From assembly GCA_002633025.1 (NCBI GenBank), contig NMRB01000217.1:289981-353980 (forward strand): a stretch of DNA of 64,000 bases, written 5' to 3'. The translations under genes were made by a program, and so were the position numbers. The notes beneath the pieces are model-generated. The model saw only the letters and a list, made by a program, of their open reading frames with translations. It ran no database searches and was not told where the DNA came from. The stretch is from Notospermus geniculatus. Its lineage: Eukaryota; Nemertea; Pilidiophora; Heteronemertea; Lineidae. This document shows positions 1-13,600 of the stretch, in pieces (positions within the stretch are counted from its first letter, which is position 1; each line of letters starts with the position of its first letter).

Positions 1-289
1 ACATGTAATTTGCCAGACACCCACTGACTCACACCAGTCAAAAAATTAAAGTCTGATTTATACTGCCACTCCAACTGCTAAACTTGCTTTTTAATCAAAC
101 AAACTTTCTGTTTCAATTAGGTTAATGAAGGCGATGGATAATTCATTTACTACCTGACCCAGACAATGGGTATTTTTTTCAGAGCAGCAATACAAAAGGT
201 GAAGTCAGTCTTCATTATATACATGACTCAGTAGACAGTCGTAGGTGCTCTGCCCCCACTTTTGGCCCTCCTTGGTTGTCCACTGACAA

Positions 290-592
290 CTAAAGTTAAA
301 GTTAAAGTTCGGGTTCATAGTCTGATATCAACAACGGTAGAGGTGTGTCATCCGACTTTACACTTTAACCCCAGTCTATCCTGAAACCTATCAGCAGAAC
401 TCAGATGAGCTGCTCATTCAGCGCTACAATCCGAGCATTTCCGACCGGTACCCATTTATACACCTGGGTGGAGAGAGGCCAGTGAGGCAAAGATCGAGAC
501 TTGCCCGAAGTTTCACGCCCAGTGGGATTCAAACCCGGGACCCTCTGACCCCTAGTCGGAGACCCGAACCACTACACCACCGTGGCTCCTCA
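290..592 (-). mobile_element. tRNA-derived SINE
   Basis: Read on the minus strand it begins GAGCCACGGTGGTGTAGTGG (A-box-like, 569-579 on plus). A B box GGGTTTGAATCCC follows (524-536), then a tRNA-unrelated body containing CACCCAGGTGTATAAATGGG. It ends in a short tandem tail of AACTTT units at 290-310. This is the A box, B box, body and simple-repeat tail structure of a SINE. Confidence 0.75.
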
Positions 593-1449
593 GAACTCCA
601 ATCCACCGCGACAACGGCAGTCTATCGGCAGTCTATCGTTATAGCAGACAGAGTCAAACAGAACTCAAATAAGAGACAGGTGACCAAGAACAAAACAATT
701 CAAGACACCTGCAAAAATGCTGGAATAGATGAAGTTTCTGGTCATCAGGCCTTCAGTCTGGGCCCGAGGCATTCTCGGTCCTAAAACTCTACAGTTATAT
801 TGGTGAACGGGCAGTACCCGGTACTTATTCAGTATTTTCAACAAATTCAGAGAAAGTGAGGAAAACTGTCTAAAGTAGATAAAAGAGTTTCTGAACAGGC
901 AGCTCTAGGCCTAAAATACGATGTTCATCATCTGCTATTTTAGAATTGTTTGTTTGGCAAGTTGCCACTGGGGACGTCCGTGCCATGTCTTCTGAGATGG
1001 ATCACTTCCAAGCCCTCTTGTCCCCGGCCATTCATGCGATAAAAGTAGTCCGTATTCTATAGTCTCCAAAGCTTCTGACCATCAATAGGCCTATGACGTC
1101 AAACAAACCATGTGCGCCATACGACCCGAGCGATCAATAGGCCTCTACAGACGACAGAGGGCTTGAGGCTATGGGTTTATTAGAAAATTTGATTAGGCTT
1201 AGAATACCGGTATTGATATTTTATCGGCCATGTGCTTCGTGGGTTCAGGATATAAATGTCACATGTCAGATGAGGCAATCGATGATGGGAAATCATACTC
1301 AGGGAAGGGCAACCATGGAAGTGGACAAATAAACGTTCCATATGAAAACCTCATTGTCTACTCTAAATTCAAAATGACCACACAAGTACACATAGGCAAC
1401 CACTTTAACAGTTTTGACAGCAGACAGAAGCAAATTTGGGGGGGGGGGG

Positions 1450-1459
1450 NNNNNNNNNN
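1450..1459. other. Assembly gap (10 N)
   Basis: Ten Ns directly follow a run of G. Ten Ns often stand for a gap of unknown size, so a DNAH1 C-terminal exon could be missing here. Single Ns at 43948 and 46840 mark other uncertain positions. Confidence 0.95.
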
Positions 1460-1543
1460 AAAAATACAGATTTTTTAATGGACTTTTTCATGAAAAATAT
1501 AATAGTGTCCATAGATTCAAACAGATGTCGTAGGCCTACTTAC

Positions 1544-1639
1544 CGATGGGATTCCATCCTTTATCCAGTCATTGATGAAGCCAAGACGAGCCACAAGGTC
1601 TGTTACCCATGAGGCGAGGGGTTTGAGAGACGGGTACGC
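1544..1639 (-). CDS. DNAH1: DNAH1 exon 66: C-terminal domain (4026-4057), last exon in window
   Basis: 96 nt. Encodes [32 protein letters not shown]. Donor ATCG|gtaagt. The remaining roughly 190-200 C-terminal residues (the WISGFFFPQ-type motif onwards) are not found in 1-1543. Confidence 0.94.
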
Positions 1640-4600
1640 CTGGAGAAAACATTGAGATTGTATTAGTTGGTGGGACAATTTTGTGGGACACTCACAGTCT
1701 GACAGTTACATAAAAGAATCAAATATGGCAGAGGATTCAATTCTTTTTTATAAACTACTAAACGACAATCGTGGAGATGACTGTCACCAAGCAGACTATG
1801 GCCAGGTGTCACACTCCCTCAGTAAATAGAGATCGATCAGGAAAGATGACAAATACAATTGTACACCTGATGTCCATAACTTTACTCAACACACACATTG
1901 ACAGGTGTTTTGAACTCACCTTTCCAGCCCACATTGACGGTACAGCATTGTTGAACAGGCTGTTCGCCATGTCTTCCAGTGCCTGGGACATGACCACGAG
2001 ACCCTTCAAGGCCTTCAGGAGGTCGTGGAGACTCTGTTTGATGGTGGACAACAGACGGTTGTACCTGCGGAGGAGAGAAATAGCTTTATGCACACATCAA
2101 GTTTTAAAACATTAGAATCAAGAGCTGATCTCCATTTTGGCGATTCCGTACCTGATGACCTCCTGGATAAGGACAGTGTTCATGGACTGCTCATACATAA
2201 CTGGATACTTCTCCATCACCATGTTCAGGTTGATCGGATCCTGGACCTGCCCGAGGATATTGTGTGCCGTTTCCTCCATGATCTAAAATGGGAAAGTACC
2301 ACAATTGTATTGAAGGAAAATCTCTACTTGTGTATCTCTGGATGGGCCAGGGACTTAAAACCCACGCCCTGCTGGAGGGGGTTTCTAGTTTGTGAATGAA
2401 GAACAACGCACAGTTGATGAAACCTCACCTCTTCCCGAGAACGTCCTCCACCAGATGCCGTCTTCGGCTGCAGCGCCAACAAACCCGAGAGAAGCTGCGA
2501 TGTCTCATTCTGGGCAAACGTGATGTTGGCATTATCGTGGAGACCAAATATCTCTGGCGTGTCATTGATAGGCAAGCTTCTGATGTAGTTCATGTAACCC
2601 TGAAAACATAAATGGAAAGAATGATCATTTATTCCCATTCCTGCAGTCCTGCATCCTCGCACCGAGGGTCTTCAAACCGGCTCACCAACTGGCGCTTGGT
2701 TGAGGGACGGTACGACCGTAAATGACCTGAGATTCTCAGGATGGCAGACCGGCAGCCATGACTTTTCAGATGACATCAAGATCCTCATCAACCTCTTCTT
2801 ATTTATTTATGAAACTTTATTCTCTTGAAAGAAATAGGCCCCAGCAAAAAGCAACCTCTTCTGCTGAAAAGATCCAGGGGCGGATGGGAGAGAGCAGAGT
2901 GTATTCCAGTGCCCCCCCCACCCCACCCACTTCGTTTTGATACATTGGTAATAGTCGCAATGGGTTGATGGTCCAAGCCCGAGTGTAGGCCTATATGTCA
3001 TCATGTGCTCCCATTCCGGCATTATGATATGCAAGAGTGAGATACATAAATAATATCCAGCCCCCCTCCCACCGAAGCAGATGACGGAAGCTGTAGGCCT
3101 ATCAAAGAGAGAACCTGAACGAGACAATGGTACGTAGGCCTTTTACATATTTATACGTGTATCTATCTGTATAGACCATCAGCAGCTTGTAGGCCTAATT
3201 GATATCAGGTCATTTTTTGTAAAAGCCACCAGCAAAATAGAATTCATTCATAAAATGTTCAACATTTACACTTGGTTACCAGACAACTGTGCCAGCTTTT
3301 TTACTATTCATTCTAGATCTAGATCAGCAAACTTTAAATATTATTTCAGGTGTGCAAGCGTAAAGTCAGGGCATTCAGCTACGCATCAAAGTATACTGGG
3401 TGATATTAATGCAATGTACCAGTAGGAGGAAACCAGAATCGCGGAAAACCTATGTCTAAGGGAAATTGCCCTGGGCAAGTGGAGGGGCATGTGTTGCCCT
3501 TATTGACTGTGCTTCTGCCCTTCCCTCTAGGCTATAACAGAAATCTCCAAATCAGCACTAACAGCTGATTTTTAACTTGAATATTTTCCATACTTCTGGT
3601 AATTCCATCCCCCTCATTTTCACAAGGCCGTATACCCTTCCAGAACAAACCTCCAACATGCAGCTATAATCAATAAGTAGGCATGCATTTTGCTGCGTTA
3701 GCAAATTTTGATCGCTGAATGCACAAGCTGTCATTATCAGACAGCTGTTTATGAATTGAGAGTCAGCTGAGAGATCATTGGAGCCAGCTGGTGTGACAAA
3801 CACACAGAGACACCTAGGAGCACAACTTGTAACTAACGATATGCACCATATGCCCCTCGGTCAACACATTACCAAACTGACAGCTGTGACATTGGTCAAC
3901 ATCTGTCGCACCGCAGGCATTGGATTCAATGCCTTATTTCTACTAAAACTGAAGTAGGCACACTACCAATGAGGAGGTCGCCACTTCTCCACGGAAAGAT
4001 GTAGCTGCGACCATATCAGGCCTCTTCATTGTCTTCAGGACGTCATCTCCGTGGCAATGTGCGGTGTGAGCATGAAGCCACAACTTCACGGCAGTGTGAC
4101 GTTGACGTTCCGAACAACGTCACAGTGGAAAAGTGGATACGGTCGCAGCGCCATCAAATGGTAGAAATGAAATGGTCCATGGACCATGTGCTCACCCATT
4201 TGGACAGAATGGTGTAATGACAGAGAGAGACGTACATGTCAGTTATGAGCAATCTGGGTCAAGTCATTCCCAATTTGCAGGACCTCAATGATTGTTGGGT
4301 TATGCCATCTGGCGGCCATATTGGATGTCCGATCAGGCCAAAAATTCACATGCACATAAAGGTCATCTAGAGGGAGCCACATAGCACATTTGAGCGCTCT
4401 GGGTCAAGTCGTTCCCGAGTTCAGTATAAGTTATAGCACATTTGATGATTTTTGGGTTATGCCACCTGGCGGCCATATTGGAAATTTAATCAGGCCGAAA
4501 TTTGACGTGCTTGTAAAGGTCACCAAGAGGGAGGTAAATATCAAGTTTGAGCACTCCGGGTCAAGCCATTCCTGAGTTATAGCACTTGGATGATTTTCAG

Positions 4601-7600
4601 GATACGCCACCTGGCAGCCATATTGGATGTCCGATCGGACCAAAACTCAGTATTTTTGAAGGTAGCCCTCTAATACATGTTTATGTAAGATATGAAGATG
4701 CTCGGTGAAATAATGAAGAACTGTGGCAGGTTCGTTACTTTTCTTGAACTTTGACCTCTGTGACCTTGAAAATTGTGTCAAATCAAAAACCCGGGTGATA
4801 TGTCGTGTATCCTGATCAGATGTACCTATGATAAAAATTTGGCGATGATCCAATCAACGGTTAAGGCGAACTGCACTTTAAAGGTTTTCAGTTTATCCCC
4901 CCTGGTGGCGAAGTTAGGAATCAGATCGGGCCGAAACTTGGTGTCTGAGGTCATCTGACCTAGGGGCACATATGTACCAAGTTTGGTGTCAATAGGTCCA
5001 GCGGTTACGAAACGTGCCCTGCTAACAGACTACGACGGACGACGACGGACGACGACGGACGACGGACACCGCGTGACGACTATAGCTCACGGGTGAGCTA
5101 AAAATTAGGCTACCTCCTCATTATCATTATCATTGGTTGATTGAATTTGCCTACCGGTGTGAAAATGGGGAATAAGTCCCTCTGGAATCAAAGTCCCGGT
5201 GTTATTGTCCTAGTGGAGGACTCTGTTGCTAACTCTGACCATAACTGTTGACAATGCATGGGCTTTGTATTGCGGACTTCAAGTCCTTGGACTTTCTCCA
5301 CTGGTACACCGGACTCAATCTATGACAAACTTACATTATGATCAAAGGCCGTGCTGACTTGATGGTAGACACCTGAATACACGTACTCCTCATCCATCAC
5401 GTCAGTGTGGTAGTACCCGCCCAAGATGTTCATGAGGCAACGCCGATCCCAGTCGTCCGTCACACGACCTCCGTAGTTGATGTGTCCAGCAGTGTAGACT
5501 AACACCTACAAGAGAATAGGTTGACGTAGAGACATCAAAACTTGTGATGATATTTTCAAAACCTGTGATGATATTTTCAAAACCTGTGATGATATTTTCA
5601 GAACTTGTGATATTTTCAGAACTTGTAATGATATTTTCAAAACCTGCAATATTTTCAAAACTTGTGATATTTTCAAAACTTATGGTGATATTTTCAGACC
5701 TTGTGATGATATTTTCAAAACCTGCAATATTTTCAAAACTTGTGATATTGTCAAAACTTGAGGTGATATATTCAAAACTTGTGGTGATATTTTCAAAACT
5801 TGTGATATTTTCAAAACTTGTGATGATATTTGCGGAGACCTTAGTTTTTACTATGCCAGTTTTTATTACGCCAGAACTGTGTGCTGGTGAAGGAGCCAGT
5901 CATAATGGTCTGGTTCTTGTTTACCTAGCTTTTACATTACACTACATCAGTCCTTACCTTGAATGGGATCTCGGCATATTCAATCAAGAACATCGTCAAC
6001 TGGCTGATACAGATACGCAGATCACCATCCGTGAATTCGTACGGGATGTTGAAACCGAGGGCGCCGAACTTCCTCCTCTCCAACAGCACGCCGTGGAATA
6101 AACACAGGGAGAGCAGCAAGTAACGGAACTCAGAATTCTGAAAAGAAGATAAAGACATCTTAACAAATCTTACTCTATTGTCTGTAGCCAAGGTCATTCA
6201 ACCCTAGGGGCAATGAAACTTGAGAAACTATGATGATCAGAAAACAGGCTCGGAACCGCTACCCAGGCCTTGTAAAGACAAACTCTAGTAGCGATTTCAC
6301 TAGCCCTGCCCTCACGTATGGAACCGAGTACAGGCGTGGATCCAGGGGGCGCACCCGGCATGCCCCGTTTCGGCCAAGAAATCTGTAAAATTGACCGTGA
6401 AATTCTGAAATTTGGACCAAATCATTGAAATTCACCGCAGATTTCAATGTTTCTAGCACCGTGGATCCGCCCCTGGAGTAGGCCTTGTCATTCATGATAG
6501 GGAAATTAAGTAAGAGCCTGAATGATGATGTGAATGGAGGTGAAAATCGCTTGACCTTTGAGAGCGACAACTGTCACTGAGCAAAAGTAGCTGATGAGAG
6601 GAAAAGCCTACAGGTGATTCAAGTCGCTTTTGAGTTCAAATGGTTGAGAACACTCACATGACTCTTGACTCAATATGACTGAAAGCTTGACAGGTGTGTA
6701 ATTGAGAATGATGGTAGGCCTACATTATCAGCTGAACATATGGAAATATCACTGGTATCTGTACATATATCTACATCAGTCCATACACCTACAGGGTCTG
6801 CAAACTGTAAGCTACTCCACCACCAGCTATAAAGTGATATAGCACGCTTGGCTGATTAGTCGGATATTGAAGCGTATAAAGTTAAAATTATCGTCTATAC
6901 AATTAAAAAACAGAGTTATCTTTACATTGTGTACATATTCGTCCAGAACACCCTACATTTGTTCTCTCCGATATTCCTAGGTATGATTTGCCATATTTCC
7001 ACAAATGCAACCATTGATGAGAAAACAACAGCCACGAGTTTCGTGAAGGTCATTTTTATTACAATGTGGAAATATAGGGCCATATCGGTGACTACCCATT
7101 GAGACGGGTCCAGGTATGACCAAGCTGTGCTACTGATTGAAGTTGGACCAAAGTAAAGAGCAGCAGTGGCAATTTTGAACTTAACAGGTTTTGATTTCAG
7201 AAGATTTAAACTTCCATGATTGTCACGGCACACCGCTGTAAGAATACTGACTGTCCTGCATGAATTTGATACACTCCTTAAGAATTGTCTGCGCTGACCA
7301 GAAAGTCCCTAACTGCCCCAAGCAGTGCAACAGACGGAAACCACTGTACACCACACAAGAACTGTGAAATCAAATGAGAAACACCAACTAAAATTGGTGA
7401 CTCACACCCAAAATTTTGCAGAAACGGAAAGAAGATAAGATGGTATGGTATATAAATCAGTTTATTGAAGGATGGCAGAGTGTGTCTTTTTGATGGGGTG
7501 TGAACACTGTCGGAGGTTTGGACATCAACTCAAGCAATTGGAGAGCAATAGATGAGGCAATTTTGGTGTGACTGGGATAAGATCTATTTTTAAAAGCACA

Positions 7601-10600
7601 GAGCTGAAAGAAGAAGTATATTAATACAATGCATGTGAGCGACAGCAATGTCCACCACTGAGCTAGATGGGGTTTTAGCTCAGTGGACCACTGAGCTAGA
7701 TGGGGTTTTAGCTCAGTGGTGGGTGCTGCCGTACCCCAACTCTGTTGAAGGTGCCACTCTCAGACGTGAGAGGTCTTGGGTTGGCTTCTGTCATGAACAA
7801 AGGAATATATCTACAGATCTATCAGAACTAGACAATTTATGTACTGGGTATGTACAAAGGATAGAAAGGTGAGTGCGGATATTCAGTTTGTTGTTAGTGT
7901 TAGTGTTGTAGGTGTTGTTTAGTTTCACTGAGATGAAAATACCTTCTTTCATCAGAAATTGAAAACGTGAGGTCCACCAGAATTCCACCATCCCTGTGAT
8001 GATTGTCAACTTCAATGAGGCTGTCAACACCAGGAATATGACAAGCTTATGAAAGCTGTTGGTTCAGTCACGTGACACAATGGCCCCACTTACACTACGA
8101 AATTTTCACCGAGCTCGGTCCGGACTGTCACAGTTCGGTACAATTTTGCCAAAAGCTAGCAGCACATGTCACCACTTTCGCTGCTCGTATAGGCAATTTT
8201 CGTGGTCGGCAATTTTTGTGACGGTTGCCGGTTTACAGCAGACGTCACCACTCAGTGGTCTCATGTGCTGCTGATGGCCACGCATCACCACAACTGGCAT
8301 CTACGAGCAATTTTCGTGGTGAGAAATCAAACCAGTTTGATTTTTGGCAACTTGTGGTGGCAATTCGTGGTAACCACAGAATTTCTGTGGTGAGTGGCCG
8401 TTGCCGGCCACAGCACACTTGGCCATTTTCGTGGTTTGCCTGTAGCCTATGAGCAAAGAAAGTGGTGACATGTGCTGCAGACTAAATGTAAACATGTCGA
8501 ACCAGCTTGTCCCGGTACCAAAAGACAGTGTAAACAGGCCTGTCCTGCTTGAATTTCAAAGCGGGCTACAGTCCGGGTCGAACTCAGCAGGCTTCAAAAG
8601 GGCTTAAATTTCTTTCATCTCTTGAAACTACACAACACTCGAGGGGTGGCTTCTGCAAAAATACTGTACAAATGGAAAGACGTCATATGATGAACCTTAC
8701 CCGTTGTGAATGCTATTGGTTCCGTCATCCAATGACAAACAAGGTGCAAGTTAGTTTAAAAAGAAGGAAGAAATGATGACATTAGGAAAACATCACACAG
8801 TCATGGCTGGCATTAGCGACAAAAAACATGGTCGGGCATGCCACTTAACCCAATAGAGCCGCCTACTTTTTTTTGCAATTTCCATCTGTAACTTTCACCG
8901 CCCTAAACCGCCATGAAATGCCACTGCATTAAGCTGAATAGATAACAGTGTAATGAATCTAGACGGTTTATGGTGGTATCGGCGTGTGGAGAGATGGCGC
9001 ATTGTGGCGCTGCCGGCAGTAATTGGTGATTTTGATTTCTACATCAGAGGTGATGGGGATTTTTGTCAAAAAGTGGGCGTGGTCTTCTAGGCGGCTCACG
9101 GCAGGGCGGTTTAGGGCGGCATGGGCTCTATTGGGTTCACTCAAGAGCAAAATCCTGAAAACACGAAAATTCTGAAAATTGACATTGCCAATTGAAACTG
9201 CATTGCAATTTCTGACAATTGAAAAGCAAGATTTCAGGATTTTTCCTGAAAAGTGGCATGCCTGAGGATTGACTGTCACAGCCAAAAATTTCAGGGCGTT
9301 TGGCTCTGACAAGGGTCGAAGGGAAACAAAGCATGCAACCATTTGGTACGAAGGCATATGGACTTGGCAAAAAGGCATTCAAAAAATCAGGGGGCTGTTT
9401 CATAAAGTGACTTTAAGCTAATGGTACCATTCACTTCAATGCATTCTCCATTTGGTTAAACGTACCACTAACTTAAAGTTGCTTTACGAAACAGGCCCCT
9501 GATCACAAACTGGGTGACTGTCATCTCCTTCCCAGGGATTCTGAAGAAGCACGTTATAAAGCCATTTTCCATTTCCTATAATCATTGAAAGCGGCCACAA
9601 TCACAAAGAATTATAAAGCCACACAATCCTAGAAGCACCATCAGCAGCCAGCTTGTCAACCCCTCCGCCAAGGCAGCCCCACCATCCACAACCCCTCTGC
9701 CAAGGCAGTCCCACCATCTACAACCCCTCCGCCAAGGCAGTCCCACCATCTACAACCCCTCCGCCAAGGCAGTCCCACCATCCACCACCCCTCTGCCAAG
9801 GCAGTCCCACCATCCACAACCCCTCCGCCAAGGCAGTCCCACCATCCACAAATGTAAGGCCCTTTGGCTGAGGGTGCTGTAAAATTACAGTGGGTTTATG
9901 CTCAGTACTAACAGTGATAGGCAGTGGGGGTCTATAGACATACATGACATTGAACAGAGGCTGGATTCTTCCTGTTGGATCTTGACACACAGACAAAACA
10001 AGAGGCCTAAGTTCTCTACTGAGTTTGTACCTAACATAGTAGGCTGAATAGACAAAGGGTGTTCAACACGAAACGTAGCCATTTTATACACTGGGTACGG
10101 GCCCACATGACAATTGCATGTTAAAGGTAGTAGCCCGAACGCAGTCTATTCATGGTGCTGATAGGCCTACAGCATAAACACTTTGAGGAATTTGATGTAG
10201 TATGGCAAAAAGAGTCTGATATTTAGGAGTAGGATACAGGATAGACTTCAACATGCTGGAGACAGGAATTCATTCAATTAGGGTGCAAGTGCTACGAAGG
10301 GGGAGTCATCATGAAAACCATACGAGACATGAGAATACACGTATTTCATCATTGCACAATACCCGAGATCAGGGACCACATTTTGTACGGGATCACATCA
10401 CGAGTGGAGACTGTCACCAAATCTCGGACAGTGAGAAATAAGCCAGAACCACATGAGCAGTCCCTCAATAAACAAACCAGTTACATGTATGCTAATTGTT
10501 CATGTGAAAAGTGAAGACAGATTCTAAAATTGACAAGACATGATCATCTTTACCTTTTCTCCACATGAGTTCAGGAAGTCATCATTCAGACTCCCGTACG

Positions 10601-13600
10601 ACTTCAACAGGTTCGCCTTGATGCCCCTCGGTGGCTCCATTGTCATCTTGGAGCCATTTTGCAGGATGAAAACGGGGAATTTCGGACTTGGCATACTCGT
10701 CAACCAGAGACGGAAGTCACGGTGGACCTGAAATTGGTACATAAGTTTGGTGTGATAAAAGAGGCATATAATTGAACGATAGAACGATGGCAGTTTAGAA
10801 GTCCTTCAGGTTTACTGGGATCAATAGACAGTCCTGGGCCACTAGGGCGGTGCAATGGATCAGAAATTTGAATTCGGGGGTCACCTCATTGACCCGACCA
10901 TCCTCCAGACAAAACAGTCATCCTCATTGGTTTTCGACATGGTCCCTTACCTTATCAGGGTCAATCTGTTCCACCAGCCTCTCCAACATCGGCATAAAGC
11001 TCGGAGCCAAGTGACAGTTTTGGAAGAAGACCCATTTTCCTCTCTCCATGGCGCTTCTCATCATGGCCTCGGCACGTGGACCCTGAAAGATACGGAGGAA
11101 TAGGATGAAGATGTAGGCGCACACAGGCCTTCACTGGCTGCTTTGTACCAACTTCACATAGCAGATTATACACCAATGCCCCATCGGGTACAATACACAC
11201 CCGTGGAGAGGAGAATGAAATAACAGGAATGCCTGACTTGTTACATACCTGTCCCTGTCCAAGAGAAATGGAACTCAACTTCTTTGCAAACCTCAACTCC
11301 TCAGCAAACTTATACAGATCGGCGGCAGGATCAGTTCCCGACGACAGGACAAAGATGAGTGGCGTGGTTGGTGAAGAGTCTTTGTAAACAGCTCCCAAAT
11401 CTGCCGTTTGGGGTTCAATGAAACGCTGACCCAAGCTCGCGGCGACGAAATCCTGCATGGCGTTGGTGATTTTGTCCGCACGCAAACTCTTCAGAACGAT
11501 TATTTTCTGGAAATCGTCTAGGTCGTCATTCCAGTTGCCTGGCAGAGGTTCTCTGGAAATGGAGAGGCAGATATTAGCAAACTGAGCAAAGAAGGTGTAG
11601 GCCTAGGCCCAGCAAACTGAGCAAAGAAGGTGTGGGCCTAAGCCCGGAAATTGAGCGAAAAGGTGTGGGCCTAAGCCCGGACATTGAGCAAAGATGTAGG
11701 CCTAGGCCCAATAAATTGAGCAGAGAAGGTGCCTGCCTAAGTCCAGCAAATTGAGGAAAGAAGGTGTGAGCCTAGGCCCAGTAAACTGAGCAAAGAAGAT
11801 GTAGGTGTTGGCCCAGTAAACTGAGCAAAGAAGATGTGGACCTAGGCACAGCAAACTGAGCAAAGAAGGTGTAGGCCTAGCTGTTTACCTATGAGGCTCA
11901 GTGCTGTCGAAGATCTTCTTGAATCCAGGCAGATGGTGCTTGAAATCTTCAGGGAAATCGGCAAACTTATCGAGGGCACCCATTGTCAAGACTTCACCCC
12001 AGGATCTGTCGGAGAGCCACTCTGGAGCCGGATTCTCGATTTCTTTTGGTTTGTGAGCACCGCCGGCCAACAAGAACCGCCACTCATCCTGCAAAACCAA
12101 AAACACTCAAATCTGAGTTGAAGAAATGAGATATGAAACTACTTGTTTTCAAACACCCAATTCATCAGACTTCAAAAATCCCTCGTATTTCTTCAGCAGT
12201 TGGTAATATACAGTGGAACTTCCTTTGCAGACACCTCCTCAAGGAGGACACCTCCTTAATGGGGATGCAAAGTTCACTCTAAACTGAGCTATTTTTCATA
12301 TTTCTGACCTCTGAACTCAGGACATCTCTCAAATAAGGACAGCATCTGCCAGTCCCTGCAGTGTTCGTGATAGAGCGGTTCCATGGTAGGCTTCATATCA
12401 GTACTTCTGGATTGGATGCTCCATCAAAGGCTGACTTGCTCAGATTCACTGAGGGAGTCTCCGGCCTGAGGAACAGAGTACCCCGCTACATGAGTACCAT
12501 CACGATACTCACCATGTTTATCTTGTCGTCATGCATCATGACCCTCGTACACAGCAAGAAGGAGAAGAGAAGTTTGTGTTTCTCAAACAGCGATCGGCAG
12601 ACGTTACTGTACAAACTGAACGTGAAGTATTCGTTGATGTTCTTGATACGCTGGGGAAGGTTTTCTGAAATAAATGTGGAATGAAAATTAGATGGACAGA
12701 AATCTTGAAATCTTCAACCACGGGCTGAGCCCCAAATGGATGAGTGGAGGGTATTCCACAGTTAATAATGTAGAAGGAAACCGGAGCTCAAGAAAACAGC
12801 TAAGAATAGGAAAGATCACCTACCAGCCCTTTCAGCATTCGCGATACCGGCCAAGAATATACCAATGAACCACTCGAGTGAATACTGGTACATAGGGTCG
12901 ATGTTAGACAGGTCGGCCACACAGAAGAACAGGATCTGCGTGTTGACGGCCACTGGGATGTACTTGCTACGAGTCTCGTCAATGTCTCGTTCTGTCTGTT
13001 CGGCGACTGCGACTTTAGCCTGTGAAGAAGAGAATGTAACATTTAGGCTAAATCCTGATAATGATGACAACTGCATTTCTGATATTATCTATTGCTAACA
13101 GACAAGTACCGGTACACAACATTGTGATGAAACTAAAGCCTGCCGAACACGAGTTCAATTTTATCCCTGACGTTGCCCCCATAGGAGCTTTTTGTCTCAG
13201 CATCATGTCAGCGCACACAGAGCGTCAGCTGCCGCACACGATTGCAACGTTGTCTCCTGTAATTCTGTCATGTTTGATCTGCCTGGGAGGCAAAAAAATC
13301 CGTCTACGTCTCTGCCTCAAGCACCGCCCACGATGACATTTGTACATAGGAGGCAAAAATCTCCATAGTTGGAGGCACAAATTGCACTCGTGTGCGGCCC
13401 GCTTAAAGGAGTGTAAGGTGACCTCAAGCAAGCAGTGACTCGACATTGATAGGAATACTGACCTTGATTTCCAGAGATTTGACCTTGGAGGCCTCCAGGG
13501 TGGCAATCAACTCCACATCGTCGACGGGACTCCCCTCCGATGTGCTCAATTTGTGTAAGATCTTGTCTTCAATCTCTTTTAAGTCCTGTTTCATCTTGGC

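Larger units (their letters stand above)
1..1543. other. Intron sequence 3' of DNAH1 exon 66
   Basis: No dynein-like reading frame is visible on the minus strand. The stretch holds a tRNA-derived SINE (about 290-592), AGGCCTA-rich sequence, a poly-G run and the N gap. Confidence 0.6.
6138..10553. other. Large intron between exons 60 and 61
   Basis: 4.4 kb without coding evidence on either strand. It holds a hAT-like element, a duplicated palindromic unit (7655-7719), a region rich in AATTTTCGTGGT (8070-8440), two foldback elements and a 32-bp minisatellite. Confidence 0.8.

Noticed and set aside
524-579. tRNA gene at the left edge
   Set aside because: Followed by a tRNA-unrelated body and a simple-repeat tail, so a SINE.
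5544-6101. Plus-strand open frame of 185 codons (repeated MIFSK)
   Set aside because: It is a translation of a minisatellite running into the antisense of DNAH1 exon 61.
8059-8495. Overlapping small frames around AATTTTCGTGGT repeats
   Set aside because: The region is a repeat-rich, probably mobile-element-derived intron stretch; frames on both strands are short and unconserved.
9653-9996. Pro-rich and Gly-rich frames on both strands
   Set aside because: Products of a 32-bp minisatellite that reads open in all frames.
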